From positions 105,795 through 169,794 of the forward strand of contig NZ_AROI01000026.1 of NCBI RefSeq assembly GCF_000410875.1: a stretch of 64,000 nt of DNA, written 5' to 3'. This stretch comes from Halopseudomonas pelagia CL-AP6. GTDB taxonomy: Bacteria; Pseudomonadota; Gammaproteobacteria; Pseudomonadales; Pseudomonadaceae. Shown piece after piece: positions 38,411 to 47,560 of the stretch (position 1 is the stretch's first letter; each line of letters starts with the position of its first letter). The notes beneath the pieces were generated by a model. It saw only the letters and a list, made by a program, of their open reading frames with translations, searched no databases and was not told where the DNA came from. The position numbers and the translations under genes were made by a program.

Positions 38411-39172
38411 TCAAATACAGGTCGCCCCACCATCCACCGGCAAGGCGATCCCGGTAGTGAAACCAGCACCTTCAGAACACAGATACAGGACTGCAGCGGC
38501 GATTTCTTCGGCCTTACCGATACGGCCCACTGGGTGCATTGCTGCGGCGAATTCGGCTTTACGCGGATCAACTGCGGCAGCACGGCGGAACATCTCAGTG
38601 TCGATCACAGCAGGGCAGACCGCATTGATACGTATCGATTTTTTGGCATACTCCACCGCCGCAGAGCGGGTCAAGCCCAGCACCGCGTGCTTGCTTGCAG
38701 AATAAATACTCATTTTCGGTGCAGCACCCAACGCCGCCACGGAGGCGGTATTAACAATAGCGCCACCACCCTGGGCGAGCATAAGCGGAATCTGAAAACG
38801 CATACACTGCCAGACACCCTTGACGTTAACATCCATGATGCTGTCGAACACCTCTTCATTACCGTCGGCCAGCTTGTCCTGCTCGATCTCGATACCGGCG
38901 TTGTTGAACGCGCAATCGAGTCGGCCGTAATGCGTTATGACCGCTTCCATCAGGGCCTTCACTTCGTCAGCCCTGGCAACATTGCAAGCGACAAAAACAG
39001 CCTCTCCACCAGCCGCCTTGATACCTTGAACTACCGCTTCACCAGCGGCCTGACTGATATCTGAGACCACCACCTTGGCACCCTGGGCGGCAAAGGCTTC
39101 AGCCGTCGCTTGGCCGATACCCGCTGCCCCCCCAGTAACCAAGGCTACCTTGCCAGCAAATGTGTTACCCAT
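38411..39172 (-). CDS. short-chain dehydrogenase/reductase (SDR)
   Basis: A 253-residue classical SDR with cofactor loop TGGAAGIGQATAEAFAAQG, NNAG in FNNAGIEIEQDKL, catalytic serine in VNTASVAAL and the YxxxK motif in IYSASKHAVLGLTRSAAVEYA. The aspartate of VVVSDISQAAG suggests NAD(H). The sequence is close to the glucose/2,5-dichloro-diol dehydrogenase-like subgroup but the substrate is unknown. Convergent with smr, with 20 bp between. Confidence 0.88.
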   Translation of the reverse strand: MGNTFAGKVALVTGGAAGIGQATAEAFAAQGAKVVVSDISQAAGEAVVQGIKAAGGEAVFVACNVARADEVKALMEAVITHYGRLDCAFNNAGIEIEQDKLADGNEEVFDSIMDVNVKGVWQCMRFQIPLMLAQGGGAIVNTASVAALGAAPKMSIYSASKHAVLGLTRSAAVEYAKKSIRINAVCPAVIDTEMFRRAAAVDPRKAEFAAAMHPVGRIGKAEEIAAAVLYLCSEGAGFTTGIALPVDGGATCI

Positions 39173-39278
39173 AGTGTCTCAACTCCTGACAGATCATTTG
39201 AATTACCAGGATGGTATCAGCTCGAAACGTCAGAATCCGACCAAATTAGCGCTGATGTTCACGCTTTATACGCATTAT

Positions 39279-40379
39279 CTATAGCGCGAACTGGCGCAGA
39301 TACTCGATCACCGACTGCTGATCCCCGCTGAACACCACGCGCTCCTCCTTGCCGGCGCGCTGGTAGGCATACATAGGGTCGTAATAATGCGTCAGCAGAC
39401 CTTCGATCCATTCGCGGTGCGCTCGAACGTCGCCGGTTCGTTGCTGCACGTCCAGCGCCTCCTGCATGATTGCCTGAAAATTCTGGAAGCGCTCGCCGCC
39501 GAGACGTTTGCGAATACGCAACAAGCCATTGGTGAGGTGCTCGGCAAAATCGCTGAAGGCCTGCTCGGGTTGTTCCGGGCACAGGTCAGCGAACTGGGCA
39601 TGCATATCGATCACATAATCGCCAAGAATACGCCCAACCCGGTTATCGAAGCTGTCCTCTAGCCAGATAAGCGGCGCTGACTGCATCGCTTGGTACAACT
39701 CCAATGGCACCGTGCAGCTACCGACCATGCGACTTTCATCCTCAAGCACCAGTTGACCACAGCCTGCTGCGCGAGCGCGCAGCGCTTCAATGGCCAAGGC
39801 GTTTTCGAAATCAATCTGACCCGGCTGAGCGGTAGCATGACGGCCAAAACTGGAGCCGCGATGATGCGCATGCCCTTCAAGATCCAGGCTGTTATCCAGC
39901 GCATGAATCACCTCAGTTTTCCCGGTGCCGGTCAGCCCCGCCACAACGTGCAGCGGGCAATCCCGTACGGCACCATCAAGACTGTCGATCAGGAACCGGC
40001 GCATAGCCTTATAGCCACCAACAACGCGCGGGTACTGCACACCGGCTTCAGCCAGCCATTGCTGAACGATCTGCGAACGCAGCCCACCGCGAAAGCAATA
40101 CAAATAGCCCTCGGGGTGCTGCTGGGCAAAAGCGACCCACTCGGCGATGCGTTTTTCCTTGAGATCGCCACACACCAGGCGGTTGCCAAGCTCAATGGCC
40201 GCCTGCTGCCCAGCCTGTTTGTAGCAGGTACCCACCTGCTGACGCTCAGCATCGTCCATCAGCGGGCGATTGATGGTGCCCGGAAAAGCGCCCTTGTGAA
40301 ATTCCACCGGGGCACGCACATCCATCAATGGTATTGCCCGCAGAAATAACTGGCGGTAGTCCTCGGTGTTATCGCGCAT
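39279..40379 (-). CDS. mnmH: tRNA 2-selenouridine synthase
   Basis: A 366-residue enzyme (also called SelU/YbbB) that replaces sulfur with selenium in 2-thiouridine at the wobble position of tRNA, using selenophosphate. The N-terminal rhodanese domain includes [19 protein letters not shown] and the active cysteine in [11 protein letters not shown]; the P-loop [14 protein letters not shown] follows at about residue 145. The ATG at 40379 shares a base with the selD stop (TGATG), so selenophosphate synthesis and use are translationally coupled. The longer upstream frame is rejected. Confidence 0.95.
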   Translation of the reverse strand: MRDNTEDYRQLFLRAIPLMDVRAPVEFHKGAFPGTINRPLMDDAERQQVGTCYKQAGQQAAIELGNRLVCGDLKEKRIAEWVAFAQQHPEGYLYCFRGGLRSQIVQQWLAEAGVQYPRVVGGYKAMRRFLIDSLDGAVRDCPLHVVAGLTGTGKTEVIHALDNSLDLEGHAHHRGSSFGRHATAQPGQIDFENALAIEALRARAAGCGQLVLEDESRMVGSCTVPLELYQAMQSAPLIWLEDSFDNRVGRILGDYVIDMHAQFADLCPEQPEQAFSDFAEHLTNGLLRIRKRLGGERFQNFQAIMQEALDVQQRTGDVRAHREWIEGLLTHYYDPMYAYQRAGKEERVVFSGDQQSVIEYLRQFAL

Positions 40380-41416
40380 CAAAGCACCTCGACGCAGAAG
40401 CCTGTATCTGCTTCCACGCACTCGCCTAGGGCTTGTAGTGAGTACCCCTCCTGCGCCGCCAGCGTCAGAAAGTCGCCCTCCTCTGCCGGGTCCACAGCGA
40501 CCAGCAGCCCCCCACTCGTTTGCGGATCACATAGCAGGTGACGCCAGGCGTCCGGCATCGGTGCGACCTTGTGGCCATAACTTTCAAAGTTGCGCCCTGA
40601 GCCTCCAGGTATGCAGCCCTGGCTGAGGTAGTAGTCGACGCTAGACAACCGCGGCACCAGCGACTCGGCGATGCGCGCTTTGACCCGGGAGCCTTCAGCC
40701 ATTTCCACCAAATGGCCAAGGAGACCGAAGCCAGTGACATCGGTCATCGCCCGCACCCCTTTCAAGGTCGCAAAACGGGCGCCCACACTGTTTAGCTGGC
40801 ACATCAGATCGCGTGCCACACCCGCCTCTTCCGGACGCAGCTTCTTCTGCTTTTCCGCGGTGGTCAAAATGCCAATACCCAGCGGCTTTGTTAAAAACAG
40901 CCTATCACCCGGTTGCGCGGTGTCATTGCGCTTGAGCTGGCTACGCTTCAGCTGGCCGGTAACAGCCAAACCAAATATTGGCTCAGGGGCGTCGATCGAG
41001 TGACCGCCTGCCAAGGGCATGCCCGCTGCGGTGCAGACTTCACGCGCACCTGCTATCACCTGTCCGGCCAACGCGGCCGGCAACAGATTGATTGGCCAGC
41101 CCAGAATCGCGATGGCCATCATCGGGCGGCCGCCCATGGCATAAATATCACTGATCGCGTTGGTCGCTGCGATCCTGCCAAAATCGAATGCATCATCAAC
41201 AATCGGCATGAAAAAATCGGTTGTACTAACAATCCCCAACTCGTCATCCAGGCCAAATACGGCAGCATCATCGCGACTCGCATTACCTACCCATAACTGC
41301 GGAAAATCGGGGCCAGGCTGACCCACAGAGAGAATTTCATCCAGCACCCGCGGCGAAATCTTGCAACCGCAACCCGCGCCGTGACTGTACTCGGTCAGAC
41401 GTATATCGTGACTCAT
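40379..41416 (-). CDS. selD: selenide, water dikinase (selenophosphate synthetase)
   Basis: A 345-residue ATP-dependent enzyme that makes selenophosphate, the selenium donor for both selenocysteine and 2-selenouridine. The active-site segment is [10 protein letters not shown] near residue 15, with cysteine in the position that is selenocysteine in some species. Other marks are [21 protein letters not shown] (metal/ATP binding) and [16 protein letters not shown]. The ATG at 41416 matches homologues. It leads mnmH. A selenoprotein gene lies 22 kb away at the right end of the window, so SelD probably serves both pathways. Confidence 0.96.
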   Translation of the reverse strand: MSHDIRLTEYSHGAGCGCKISPRVLDEILSVGQPGPDFPQLWVGNASRDDAAVFGLDDELGIVSTTDFFMPIVDDAFDFGRIAATNAISDIYAMGGRPMMAIAILGWPINLLPAALAGQVIAGAREVCTAAGMPLAGGHSIDAPEPIFGLAVTGQLKRSQLKRNDTAQPGDRLFLTKPLGIGILTTAEKQKKLRPEEAGVARDLMCQLNSVGARFATLKGVRAMTDVTGFGLLGHLVEMAEGSRVKARIAESLVPRLSSVDYYLSQGCIPGGSGRNFESYGHKVAPMPDAWRHLLCDPQTSGGLLVAVDPAEEGDFLTLAAQEGYSLQALGECVEADTGFCVEVL

Positions 41417-41468
41417 CCGGTTCTCCCCGCTATGGTTTAAGCCGTGCATTTTAGCATGGGGTCGCCCC

Positions 41469-42491
41469 TTAGCGCTTCTGCCCTTCATAACGATCCAGGG
41501 TATCGCTAGCCACCATCCGGCCCAGCTCTATCAGTTCTGGCGCCTTGTGAAATTCAAAAAAGCGGCAAAGCCGTTTAGGTACCTCTATCAGTACATCCGG
41601 CGGGTAGCCTGCAATTTTGTACTGCGTCAGTGAAGCTTGCATGGCCTCAAAGGACAGGTTCACCAATTCCAGCAGACTGGCAGGACCCACCGGAACCTCG
41701 ACCACCTTGACTGCTGTATCAGGCTCGACAGCACCTCTCTTCGGCAGATGCTTACCCACGGCAGGTGGCTGCTGTGCAATATCATCCTCGGGCAAAAACG
41801 CCAGCGGATCCGGCAGGCTGCCCTCCTCCTGAATTTCGCGGCGGGCCAGCCAGTTGCGCACATTCAACGTACCCACCCATTGGTCCCATTGCTGACGTAT
41901 GGGCGCGGGGCGCTCCACTATCGGCAAGGTATAACCGGCGCAATGCGTGGCATTGAGATTGACCGCCACAATCAAGTCACAATGAGCCGAGACCACCGGC
42001 ACAATCGGTAGCGGATTAAGCAAACCGCCATCGACCAGTACCCGGCCACCCTGGCGCACAGGTGAAAACAGGCTGGGTATCGCCGCAGAGGCGCGCATGG
42101 CCTGATGCAGGCAGCCCTGCTGAAACCACACCTCTTGCTGGTTGGTCAGGTCAGTCGCTACGGCGGTAAAGGGGATGGATAAATCCTCGATGTTCACCTC
42201 GCCGAGAATCTCGCGAATACGCCCAAAAACCCGCTCGCCACGAATGGCGCCCAGATTGCCGAAACCCACATCCAGCAAACGCAGTACATCCAGGTAGGCC
42301 AATCCGGAGACCCATTCACGGTAGGCGTCCAAACCGCCTGCGGCATAGACGCCGCCCACCACCGCGCCCATCGAGCAGCCAGCAATACAATCGATGGTAT
42401 AACCCCGACGTTCGATTTCTTCGATTACGCCAATGTGGGCATACCCTCTGGCACCACCACTGCCCAGCACCAATGCAACACGTTGGGACAT
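41469..42491 (-). CDS. patatin-like phospholipase family protein (RssA-like)
   Basis: A 340-residue patatin-fold hydrolase. The oxyanion loop is [10 protein letters not shown] near the N-terminus, the nucleophile serine is in [11 protein letters not shown] (GxSxG-type) and the catalytic aspartate in [10 protein letters not shown]. This layout is that of the bacterial RssA/YchK branch. It likely acts on phospholipids or lysophospholipids in the cytoplasm; no signal peptide is visible. Divergent from the penicillin-acylase gene. The physiological substrate is unknown. Confidence 0.9.
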   Translation of the reverse strand: MSQRVALVLGSGGARGYAHIGVIEEIERRGYTIDCIAGCSMGAVVGGVYAAGGLDAYREWVSGLAYLDVLRLLDVGFGNLGAIRGERVFGRIREILGEVNIEDLSIPFTAVATDLTNQQEVWFQQGCLHQAMRASAAIPSLFSPVRQGGRVLVDGGLLNPLPIVPVVSAHCDLIVAVNLNATHCAGYTLPIVERPAPIRQQWDQWVGTLNVRNWLARREIQEEGSLPDPLAFLPEDDIAQQPPAVGKHLPKRGAVEPDTAVKVVEVPVGPASLLELVNLSFEAMQASLTQYKIAGYPPDVLIEVPKRLCRFFEFHKAPELIELGRMVASDTLDRYEGQKR

Positions 42492-42579
42492 GACTCCCCC
42501 CTAAAAATAATCCCGATTGACGGCAGAAGACTGTCTGAGCATCATGCGCAAACATCTTCCAATAGCCTTAAGGTTACCC

Positions 42580-45057
42580 GTGATCAATACCCGTGTGCTG
42601 ATTTCTTTGAAGTGGTTTTTGGCGGCGCTGCTTCTGGTCGCCGCAGTAGGGATCCTGGGAGCCTGGGCGCTATATACCGCCGAACCACAGCGCAGCGGAC
42701 AACTCAAGTTGGCCGGGCTGCAGGAACCCGTTTCAGTCTCCTACGACGCCTGGGGCGTACCCCACATTGACGCGCAAAATGATCATGATGCTTACCGTGC
42801 CCTGGGTTATCTGCATGCCCAGGACCGCCTTTTCCAGATGGACATGCTCCGGCGCATTGGCGCTGGACGCCTGTCCGAGCTATTTGGCCAGGACACCTTT
42901 GAAACCGACCGATTTTTCCGCTCACTGGGGATCAGCCGCTTTGCCCGGCAGTACGCCCAGCGCCTGGATGCCCAGCGCCTGGATGCCCAGCGCCAAGAAA
43001 CAAACAGCGAAAAACCGCACGTAGAACTGATCCAGGCCTATCAAGCAGGCATCAATCATTATATAGACAGTGGCAAGGTACCACTGGAATACCGCCTGCT
43101 ACTGACCAGACCTGACTATTTTGATATTGCCGACATCGCCCACGTAATGGGCTACATGGCCTATTCATTCGCTGAAGCGTTCAAGACCGACGCCTTGATC
43201 GACCATGTCAGAGGCAACCTGGGCGAACGTCATGCCCAAGATCTGGTTCCAGGCTGGCCAGAGACCATGCCGCCCCGGCGTATTGTCGATGGCGGCGTCA
43301 GCGGCCTGCTGGATCCTCTACTGCAACAGATCAGCAAAGCCGAAGAGCAATTACCCGCAGGGCAGTTTCTAGGCAGCAATGCCTGGGTAGTCAACAGCAC
43401 GCGCAGTCTGAGCAACGCGCCCTTGTTAGCCAACGACCCGCACATCGGCTACTCCGCGCCAGCGGTGTGGTTCGAAGCACACATTCGCACCCCCGAACAT
43501 GAGGTTTACGGGCACTTTCTTGCCGGCATTCCATTTCCGCTGCTCGGTCAGACACGCCGCCACGCCTGGGGGCTGACCATGCTGATGAATGATGAGGTGG
43601 ACTTCTACCGCGAACGCGTCAATCCAGACAACCCCAATCAGGTGCGCGCCGGAGATGCGGGCTGGCAGAATCTGACCCTCCATGAAGAAGTGATCAAGGT
43701 GCGCGGCCATGAGGATCGGCTACTGCGTATGCGCAGCTCCCGCCACGGGCCGATCATCAACGACCCCATGCCCGGCATACCCCTGAATGCCGAGACCGCC
43801 GCGCGTCCTCCGGTCAGCCTGTTCTGGAGTTTTCTGAACCCCGATAACGACGCTGCAGAAGCCTTCTATGGCTTGCCCAGAGCCAACACAATGGAGGAAT
43901 TCGAGCAGGCTGCTGCGTTGCATGGTTCGCCTGGCCTGAACCTCATCTATGCTGATATTGACGACAATATTGCCATGTGGGCCATCGGCACGCTCAAACG
44001 CTGGCCAAGCAGCAACAACAGCTACTCACTGTTGAGCGGGTCAAGCGGTCGGGATGATTTTCTTGGTTACCAGCCGTTCAGCGCCAACCCGCGAGTGATT
44101 AACCCGTCCTCCGGGCATATCTTCAGTGCCAACAACCCCTACCCAGGCAGCGGCACCCGCCGCGTATTGCCGGGCTATTACGCACCCAGCGAGCGTGCAG
44201 AACGGCTGAAGGAGTTGCTCGACAACGACGAGCAGTTCGACCTGGCGCGCTTCAAGGATATGCAGCTGGACACGCGCAGGCCGCAAGCATTGGCGGTGCT
44301 GGACGACGCCCTGCCACTGCTCAGTGAACAGTTGCTCAGCAACGATCTGCGCGTGCCGGCCGCCAAAGCGGCGGAGATACTCAGCCAATGGAACGGTGCC
44401 TTCACCGGTGAACAAGTGGGCGCGACGCTGTTCCAGCGCTGGCAGGACCAACTGATGGAAGCGCTTTTTGCAGATGAACTCGGGCCGCAATTCGCCGTCT
44501 TTCGCAATACCGAAATGGCCGAAAAAAGCCTCTTTAGCTTGTATTGGAAGCCTGCATCACCTTGGTGGGACAACCGCCTTCAGCCGGTGATGGACGGCCG
44601 CCAGGCCGCTATCGAGCAGGCCTGGGTGAAAACCATTGAGTCATTGAGCGCAGAATTGGGCACTAACGTAGACCGCTGGACCTGGGATCAGGTCATCAGT
44701 CTTCAGCATACGCACCCGCTAAGCGAGCGCATGCCGCTTGGGCGTTTTTTGGATAGCCAGCAGGTGGCCGTAGATGGTGGCGCAGAAAGCCTCAATAGCA
44801 TGTCCTTCAATACCGGCGAGGGACATTACCGGATCAAGGCCGGCCCCTCGACGCGGCGCCTGGTAGACCTGTCGGATATGAACCGCAGCTTGGGCATTAA
44901 TCCCATGGGTCAGTCAGGCAATCCGTTTAACGACCATTATCAAGACCAGGCCGAGCTGTTCAATCAGGGACGTTACCGCGGACAGTTGTTTGATTGGCAG
45001 GCCATTAAAGCGCTACCCGATCAACTCACCCTGCAACCGTCACCTGCAGGGCGCTGA
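42580..45057 (+). CDS. penicillin acylase family protein (N-terminal nucleophile hydrolase)
   Basis: A protein of about 825 residues in the penicillin G acylase/AHL acylase family. An N-terminal signal anchor (WFLAALLLVAAVGILGAWAL) is followed by VSVSYDAWGVPHIDAQNDHDAYRALGYLHAQDRLFQMDMLRR, the family's alpha-chain start. The self-cleavage site and nucleophile is the serine in FLGSNAWVVNS (about residue 266). The enzyme probably works in the periplasm on an amide such as an acyl-homoserine lactone, but substrate cannot be told. I prefer GTG at 42580, which follows AAGG by 6 bases, over ATG at 42544 (weak ribosome site). A two-unit DAQRL repeat lies near residue 130. Confidence 0.88.
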   Translation: MINTRVLISLKWFLAALLLVAAVGILGAWALYTAEPQRSGQLKLAGLQEPVSVSYDAWGVPHIDAQNDHDAYRALGYLHAQDRLFQMDMLRRIGAGRLSELFGQDTFETDRFFRSLGISRFARQYAQRLDAQRLDAQRQETNSEKPHVELIQAYQAGINHYIDSGKVPLEYRLLLTRPDYFDIADIAHVMGYMAYSFAEAFKTDALIDHVRGNLGERHAQDLVPGWPETMPPRRIVDGGVSGLLDPLLQQISKAEEQLPAGQFLGSNAWVVNSTRSLSNAPLLANDPHIGYSAPAVWFEAHIRTPEHEVYGHFLAGIPFPLLGQTRRHAWGLTMLMNDEVDFYRERVNPDNPNQVRAGDAGWQNLTLHEEVIKVRGHEDRLLRMRSSRHGPIINDPMPGIPLNAETAARPPVSLFWSFLNPDNDAAEAFYGLPRANTMEEFEQAAALHGSPGLNLIYADIDDNIAMWAIGTLKRWPSSNNSYSLLSGSSGRDDFLGYQPFSANPRVINPSSGHIFSANNPYPGSGTRRVLPGYYAPSERAERLKELLDNDEQFDLARFKDMQLDTRRPQALAVLDDALPLLSEQLLSNDLRVPAAKAAEILSQWNGAFTGEQVGATLFQRWQDQLMEALFADELGPQFAVFRNTEMAEKSLFSLYWKPASPWWDNRLQPVMDGRQAAIEQAWVKTIESLSAELGTNVDRWTWDQVISLQHTHPLSERMPLGRFLDSQQVAVDGGAESLNSMSFNTGEGHYRIKAGPSTRRLVDLSDMNRSLGINPMGQSGNPFNDHYQDQAELFNQGRYRGQLFDWQAIKALPDQLTLQPSPAGR
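42961..42992 (+). repeat. tandem 15-bp repeat inside the penicillin acylase gene
   Basis: CGCCTGGATGCCCAG occurs twice in direct succession and continues into a partial third copy, giving DAQRLDAQRLDAQRQ in the protein. It is in frame and lies in the alpha-chain region. Confidence 0.7.
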
Positions 45058-45062
45058 GAATA

Positions 45063-45893
45063 TCACAGCTTGTTGATACGCAGCGCCGCTTGGGGGGTGG
45101 ACTCACCTACCTCCAGGCGCTGATTGCGTATACCCAAATCCACTAGCTGCTGAACCGCTGCCGGGGCCTGGTCACCACTGACCGAGATACGTAAGCGCGT
45201 GTCGGATCGCAACATCCGGTTAACCAGATGAAGCCAGGCGTCAGCCGATTCAGGCTGCGCTGCCATATCCGCAGGCACCAGCACCTCACCATCCTTGTTC
45301 AGCAATTTGAGCAAGGTTGCCGGCGTCGGATAGAGCGTCTCAGTGACTGCCTGCGCTGGCGTGAACTGCTCAACATGCACATACACCCGGCGGTTACCGC
45401 GGGTGATCGCGTACAGGCTGACAAACCGCTGCGGCTCATCATCTAGCTGCACAACGATATAAGCCTGATTATCCTCAGGCCCATACAACCTCGCATTACC
45501 CAGCACCTGGTTAGCCCACAAACTGCTGCTACCGCATTCTCTGCCCTCGCAAAAAAACAGCATGCTGCCTGGCTGGTCGAGCAACTGCTCCTTGGCATGC
45601 TCAAATGCTTCCTGGCGGCCATGCTCTGTGGGGATCTGGTAGGTAGCGCGGATCAACTCCCCAAGGGTACGCACCTCGCGCTCGGCACGTAATTGATTGT
45701 TAATTCGGCGGATACTGCCAATCACAACCGCGTGGTCGGCGTCCGCCTGAATAGAAGAATCGACCAGGGTAGCTCGAGGGAAAGGCTCAACTACAAGGCG
45801 CTGGGAAGGATCGTCCTCAGCAATGCTGGGCAAGGCCATTAACGACAATATCAGGCCTGACGCAGTAAAACCAAGTGTGGGTAAAAAGGGCAT
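45063..45893 (-). CDS. DUF4892 domain-containing periplasmic/lipoprotein-like protein
   Basis: A 276-residue exported protein of the DUF4892 family, found mainly in pseudomonads and relatives. A signal peptide (ending LPSIAEDD) is followed by YPFPRATLVDSS-like strand region VVEPFPRATLVDSS and the central FFCEGRECGSSSLWANQVLG motif with two cysteines, which is the family mark. The C-terminal part (LRISVSGDQAPAAVQQLVDLGI) resembles an OmpA-type peptidoglycan-binding segment. Convergent with the acylase gene with 5 bp between stops. Role unknown. Confidence 0.85.
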   Translation of the reverse strand: MPFLPTLGFTASGLILSLMALPSIAEDDPSQRLVVEPFPRATLVDSSIQADADHAVVIGSIRRINNQLRAEREVRTLGELIRATYQIPTEHGRQEAFEHAKEQLLDQPGSMLFFCEGRECGSSSLWANQVLGNARLYGPEDNQAYIVVQLDDEPQRFVSLYAITRGNRRVYVHVEQFTPAQAVTETLYPTPATLLKLLNKDGEVLVPADMAAQPESADAWLHLVNRMLRSDTRLRISVSGDQAPAAVQQLVDLGIRNQRLEVGESTPQAALRINKL

Positions 45894-46047
45894 TCAAGCT
45901 CCTATTAGCGCCCTCAGAACGGGGCACATGGGATTATAACTGCTTTTTCAGCACGGCCTCTGTGGCGAAACCTCCCTCGCCGCCACCCGAACACACAACA
46001 ACGTTCTCTGTAGGTTGACTTGATCATTTGCCCTGAGCGCTTGCGGG

Positions 46048-46911
46048 TCAAGTCAGGTTCTTGAAAAAACTGTCAAATATCGTTGCAACCTGCGCAGCGG
46101 GCTGTTCCAGATGCAGGTGGTGACCGCCGTCCAACTGGTGCAACTCGATATGCTGAAACCGCTCGATGCGGTCCAACACCTGAGGGTGTTTATGCATCAC
46201 GCCCTGATTGGCCAGCACCAAACAGGTAGGCGAGGTAATAGCTTCAATAAAGGCTACCGCATGATTGCTGGTAAAGCGCATGGGCGAAGGCAGCATAAGC
46301 TGCGGATCGGTACGCCAGGTCCAGCCCCCATTCTCGGGCATTAGCCCACGCTCCACGAGGATCTTTACCGCCTCATGGCTGATCTGCGTATTGCTACCCT
46401 GGGCCCGCGCCTGGATAGCTTTGTCGACACTGTCGTAGAAGGGTTTGCGTTTGCTCTCCAATGCCAGGCTTGCAGCAAAGAAGCGCGCCATCTGCTTGGG
46501 CGCATCTTCGGCCTCGGAGGTGAACGGCAATAGCCCGTCAATCAAGCAAGCGCCCATAATGCGCTCTGGCAAACTGCCAGCAAGGACGCCACTGATAATG
46601 GCGCCCATTGAATGACCCAGGAGCGCAAAACGTTTCCAGCCCAAATCCTCGGCCACTTGCAGCACCGTGGCAGCCTGTTGCCACAGGCTGTAACCCGCCG
46701 CCGGCATGTGCCCGGAAAGCCCATGGCCCGGCAGATCCAGCGCCACCAAATGCACGTCGCCGAGTAGCGGCGCTATCCGGTCAAAAGTCGCGGCGTTATC
46801 CAGCCAGCCATGCAGGCCGATCACCGGCAGACCATCAGGGTTGCCCCAGACCTTGGCCGCCACTTCAAGCGATGGAAGGGAAAATCTAACTTCGTGATTG
46901 CTGACACTCAT
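46048..46911 (-). CDS. alpha/beta hydrolase
   Basis: A 287-residue alpha/beta-fold hydrolase. The oxyanion segment is VIGLHGWLDNAATF, DLPGHGLSGHMP follows, the nucleophile is in ALLGHSMGAIISG, and the catalytic histidine is in LDGGHHLHLEQP at the C-terminus; the acid lies in between. No signal peptide. Substrate unknown (serine hydrolase/esterase class). It is about 150 bp from the DUF4892 gene on the same strand. Confidence 0.9.
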   Translation of the reverse strand: MSVSNHEVRFSLPSLEVAAKVWGNPDGLPVIGLHGWLDNAATFDRIAPLLGDVHLVALDLPGHGLSGHMPAAGYSLWQQAATVLQVAEDLGWKRFALLGHSMGAIISGVLAGSLPERIMGACLIDGLLPFTSEAEDAPKQMARFFAASLALESKRKPFYDSVDKAIQARAQGSNTQISHEAVKILVERGLMPENGGWTWRTDPQLMLPSPMRFTSNHAVAFIEAITSPTCLVLANQGVMHKHPQVLDRIERFQHIELHQLDGGHHLHLEQPAAQVATIFDSFFKNLT

Positions 46912-47067
46912 GACAGAATCCTAGTGACCAAAGAACAAGGAGTGCGACAGCCTCGCCGCAGCTCGGACGAGGAATCTATGCCGCCAAATCAGACAAGACA
47001 AGCAATGCGCCGCGCATGAATAAGCGCTTATAACGCCCGAATAGACCACACTGCAGCGGTTTGAGCG

Positions 47068-47499
47068 TCAGCCTTTGCCGACCGGCACTACCGCCATAGT
47101 CAACCGCGCTATACAGGTGAGCTGAGCGGCATCGTTATGCAGGCGGATATCCCATACGTGAGTGGTACGCCCTATATGAACCGGCCGGGCCAGCGCGGTC
47201 ACCCGGCCACTGCGCACGGCTTTGAGATGGTTGGCGTTTACCTCAAGCCCAACACAGTATGCCGCGCTGTTGTCGACGCAAAGATAAGCCGCAGTGCTGC
47301 CCAATGTTTCAGCCAGCACCACTGAAGCGCCGCCATGCAGTATCCCGTAGGGCTGACGAGTGCGTGCATCTACCGGCATGCTGGCACTTATCCAATCGTC
47401 ACCGTATTCCTCAAAACGGATATCAAGCAGCGAATTAATATGCTCGCCGGGCTTGTTAAGCTCCGCAAGATCGACCTTCTGATACCAGATAGCTGTCAT
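47068..47499 (-). CDS. hotdog-fold thioesterase (PaaI/YdiI type)
   Basis: A 143-residue hotdog thioesterase. The signature GILHGGASVVLAETLGSTAAYL with the active-site region glutamate is of the YdiI/MenI/PaaI class, which hydrolyse aryl- or acyl-CoA esters such as 1,4-dihydroxy-2-naphthoyl-CoA. It is followed by LEVNANHLKAVRSGRVTALAR. It lies 61 bp downstream of the long-chain acyl-CoA synthetase gene on the same strand, so a joint acyl-CoA role is plausible. Confidence 0.9.
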   Translation of the reverse strand: MTAIWYQKVDLAELNKPGEHINSLLDIRFEEYGDDWISASMPVDARTRQPYGILHGGASVVLAETLGSTAAYLCVDNSAAYCVGLEVNANHLKAVRSGRVTALARPVHIGRTTHVWDIRLHNDAAQLTCIARLTMAVVPVGKG

Positions 47500-47560
47500 T
47501 CGTTCTCCATTATCTGACCCGACACTATTGACCCCTGATCAGGGTCAGCGGGGAGGTTCT

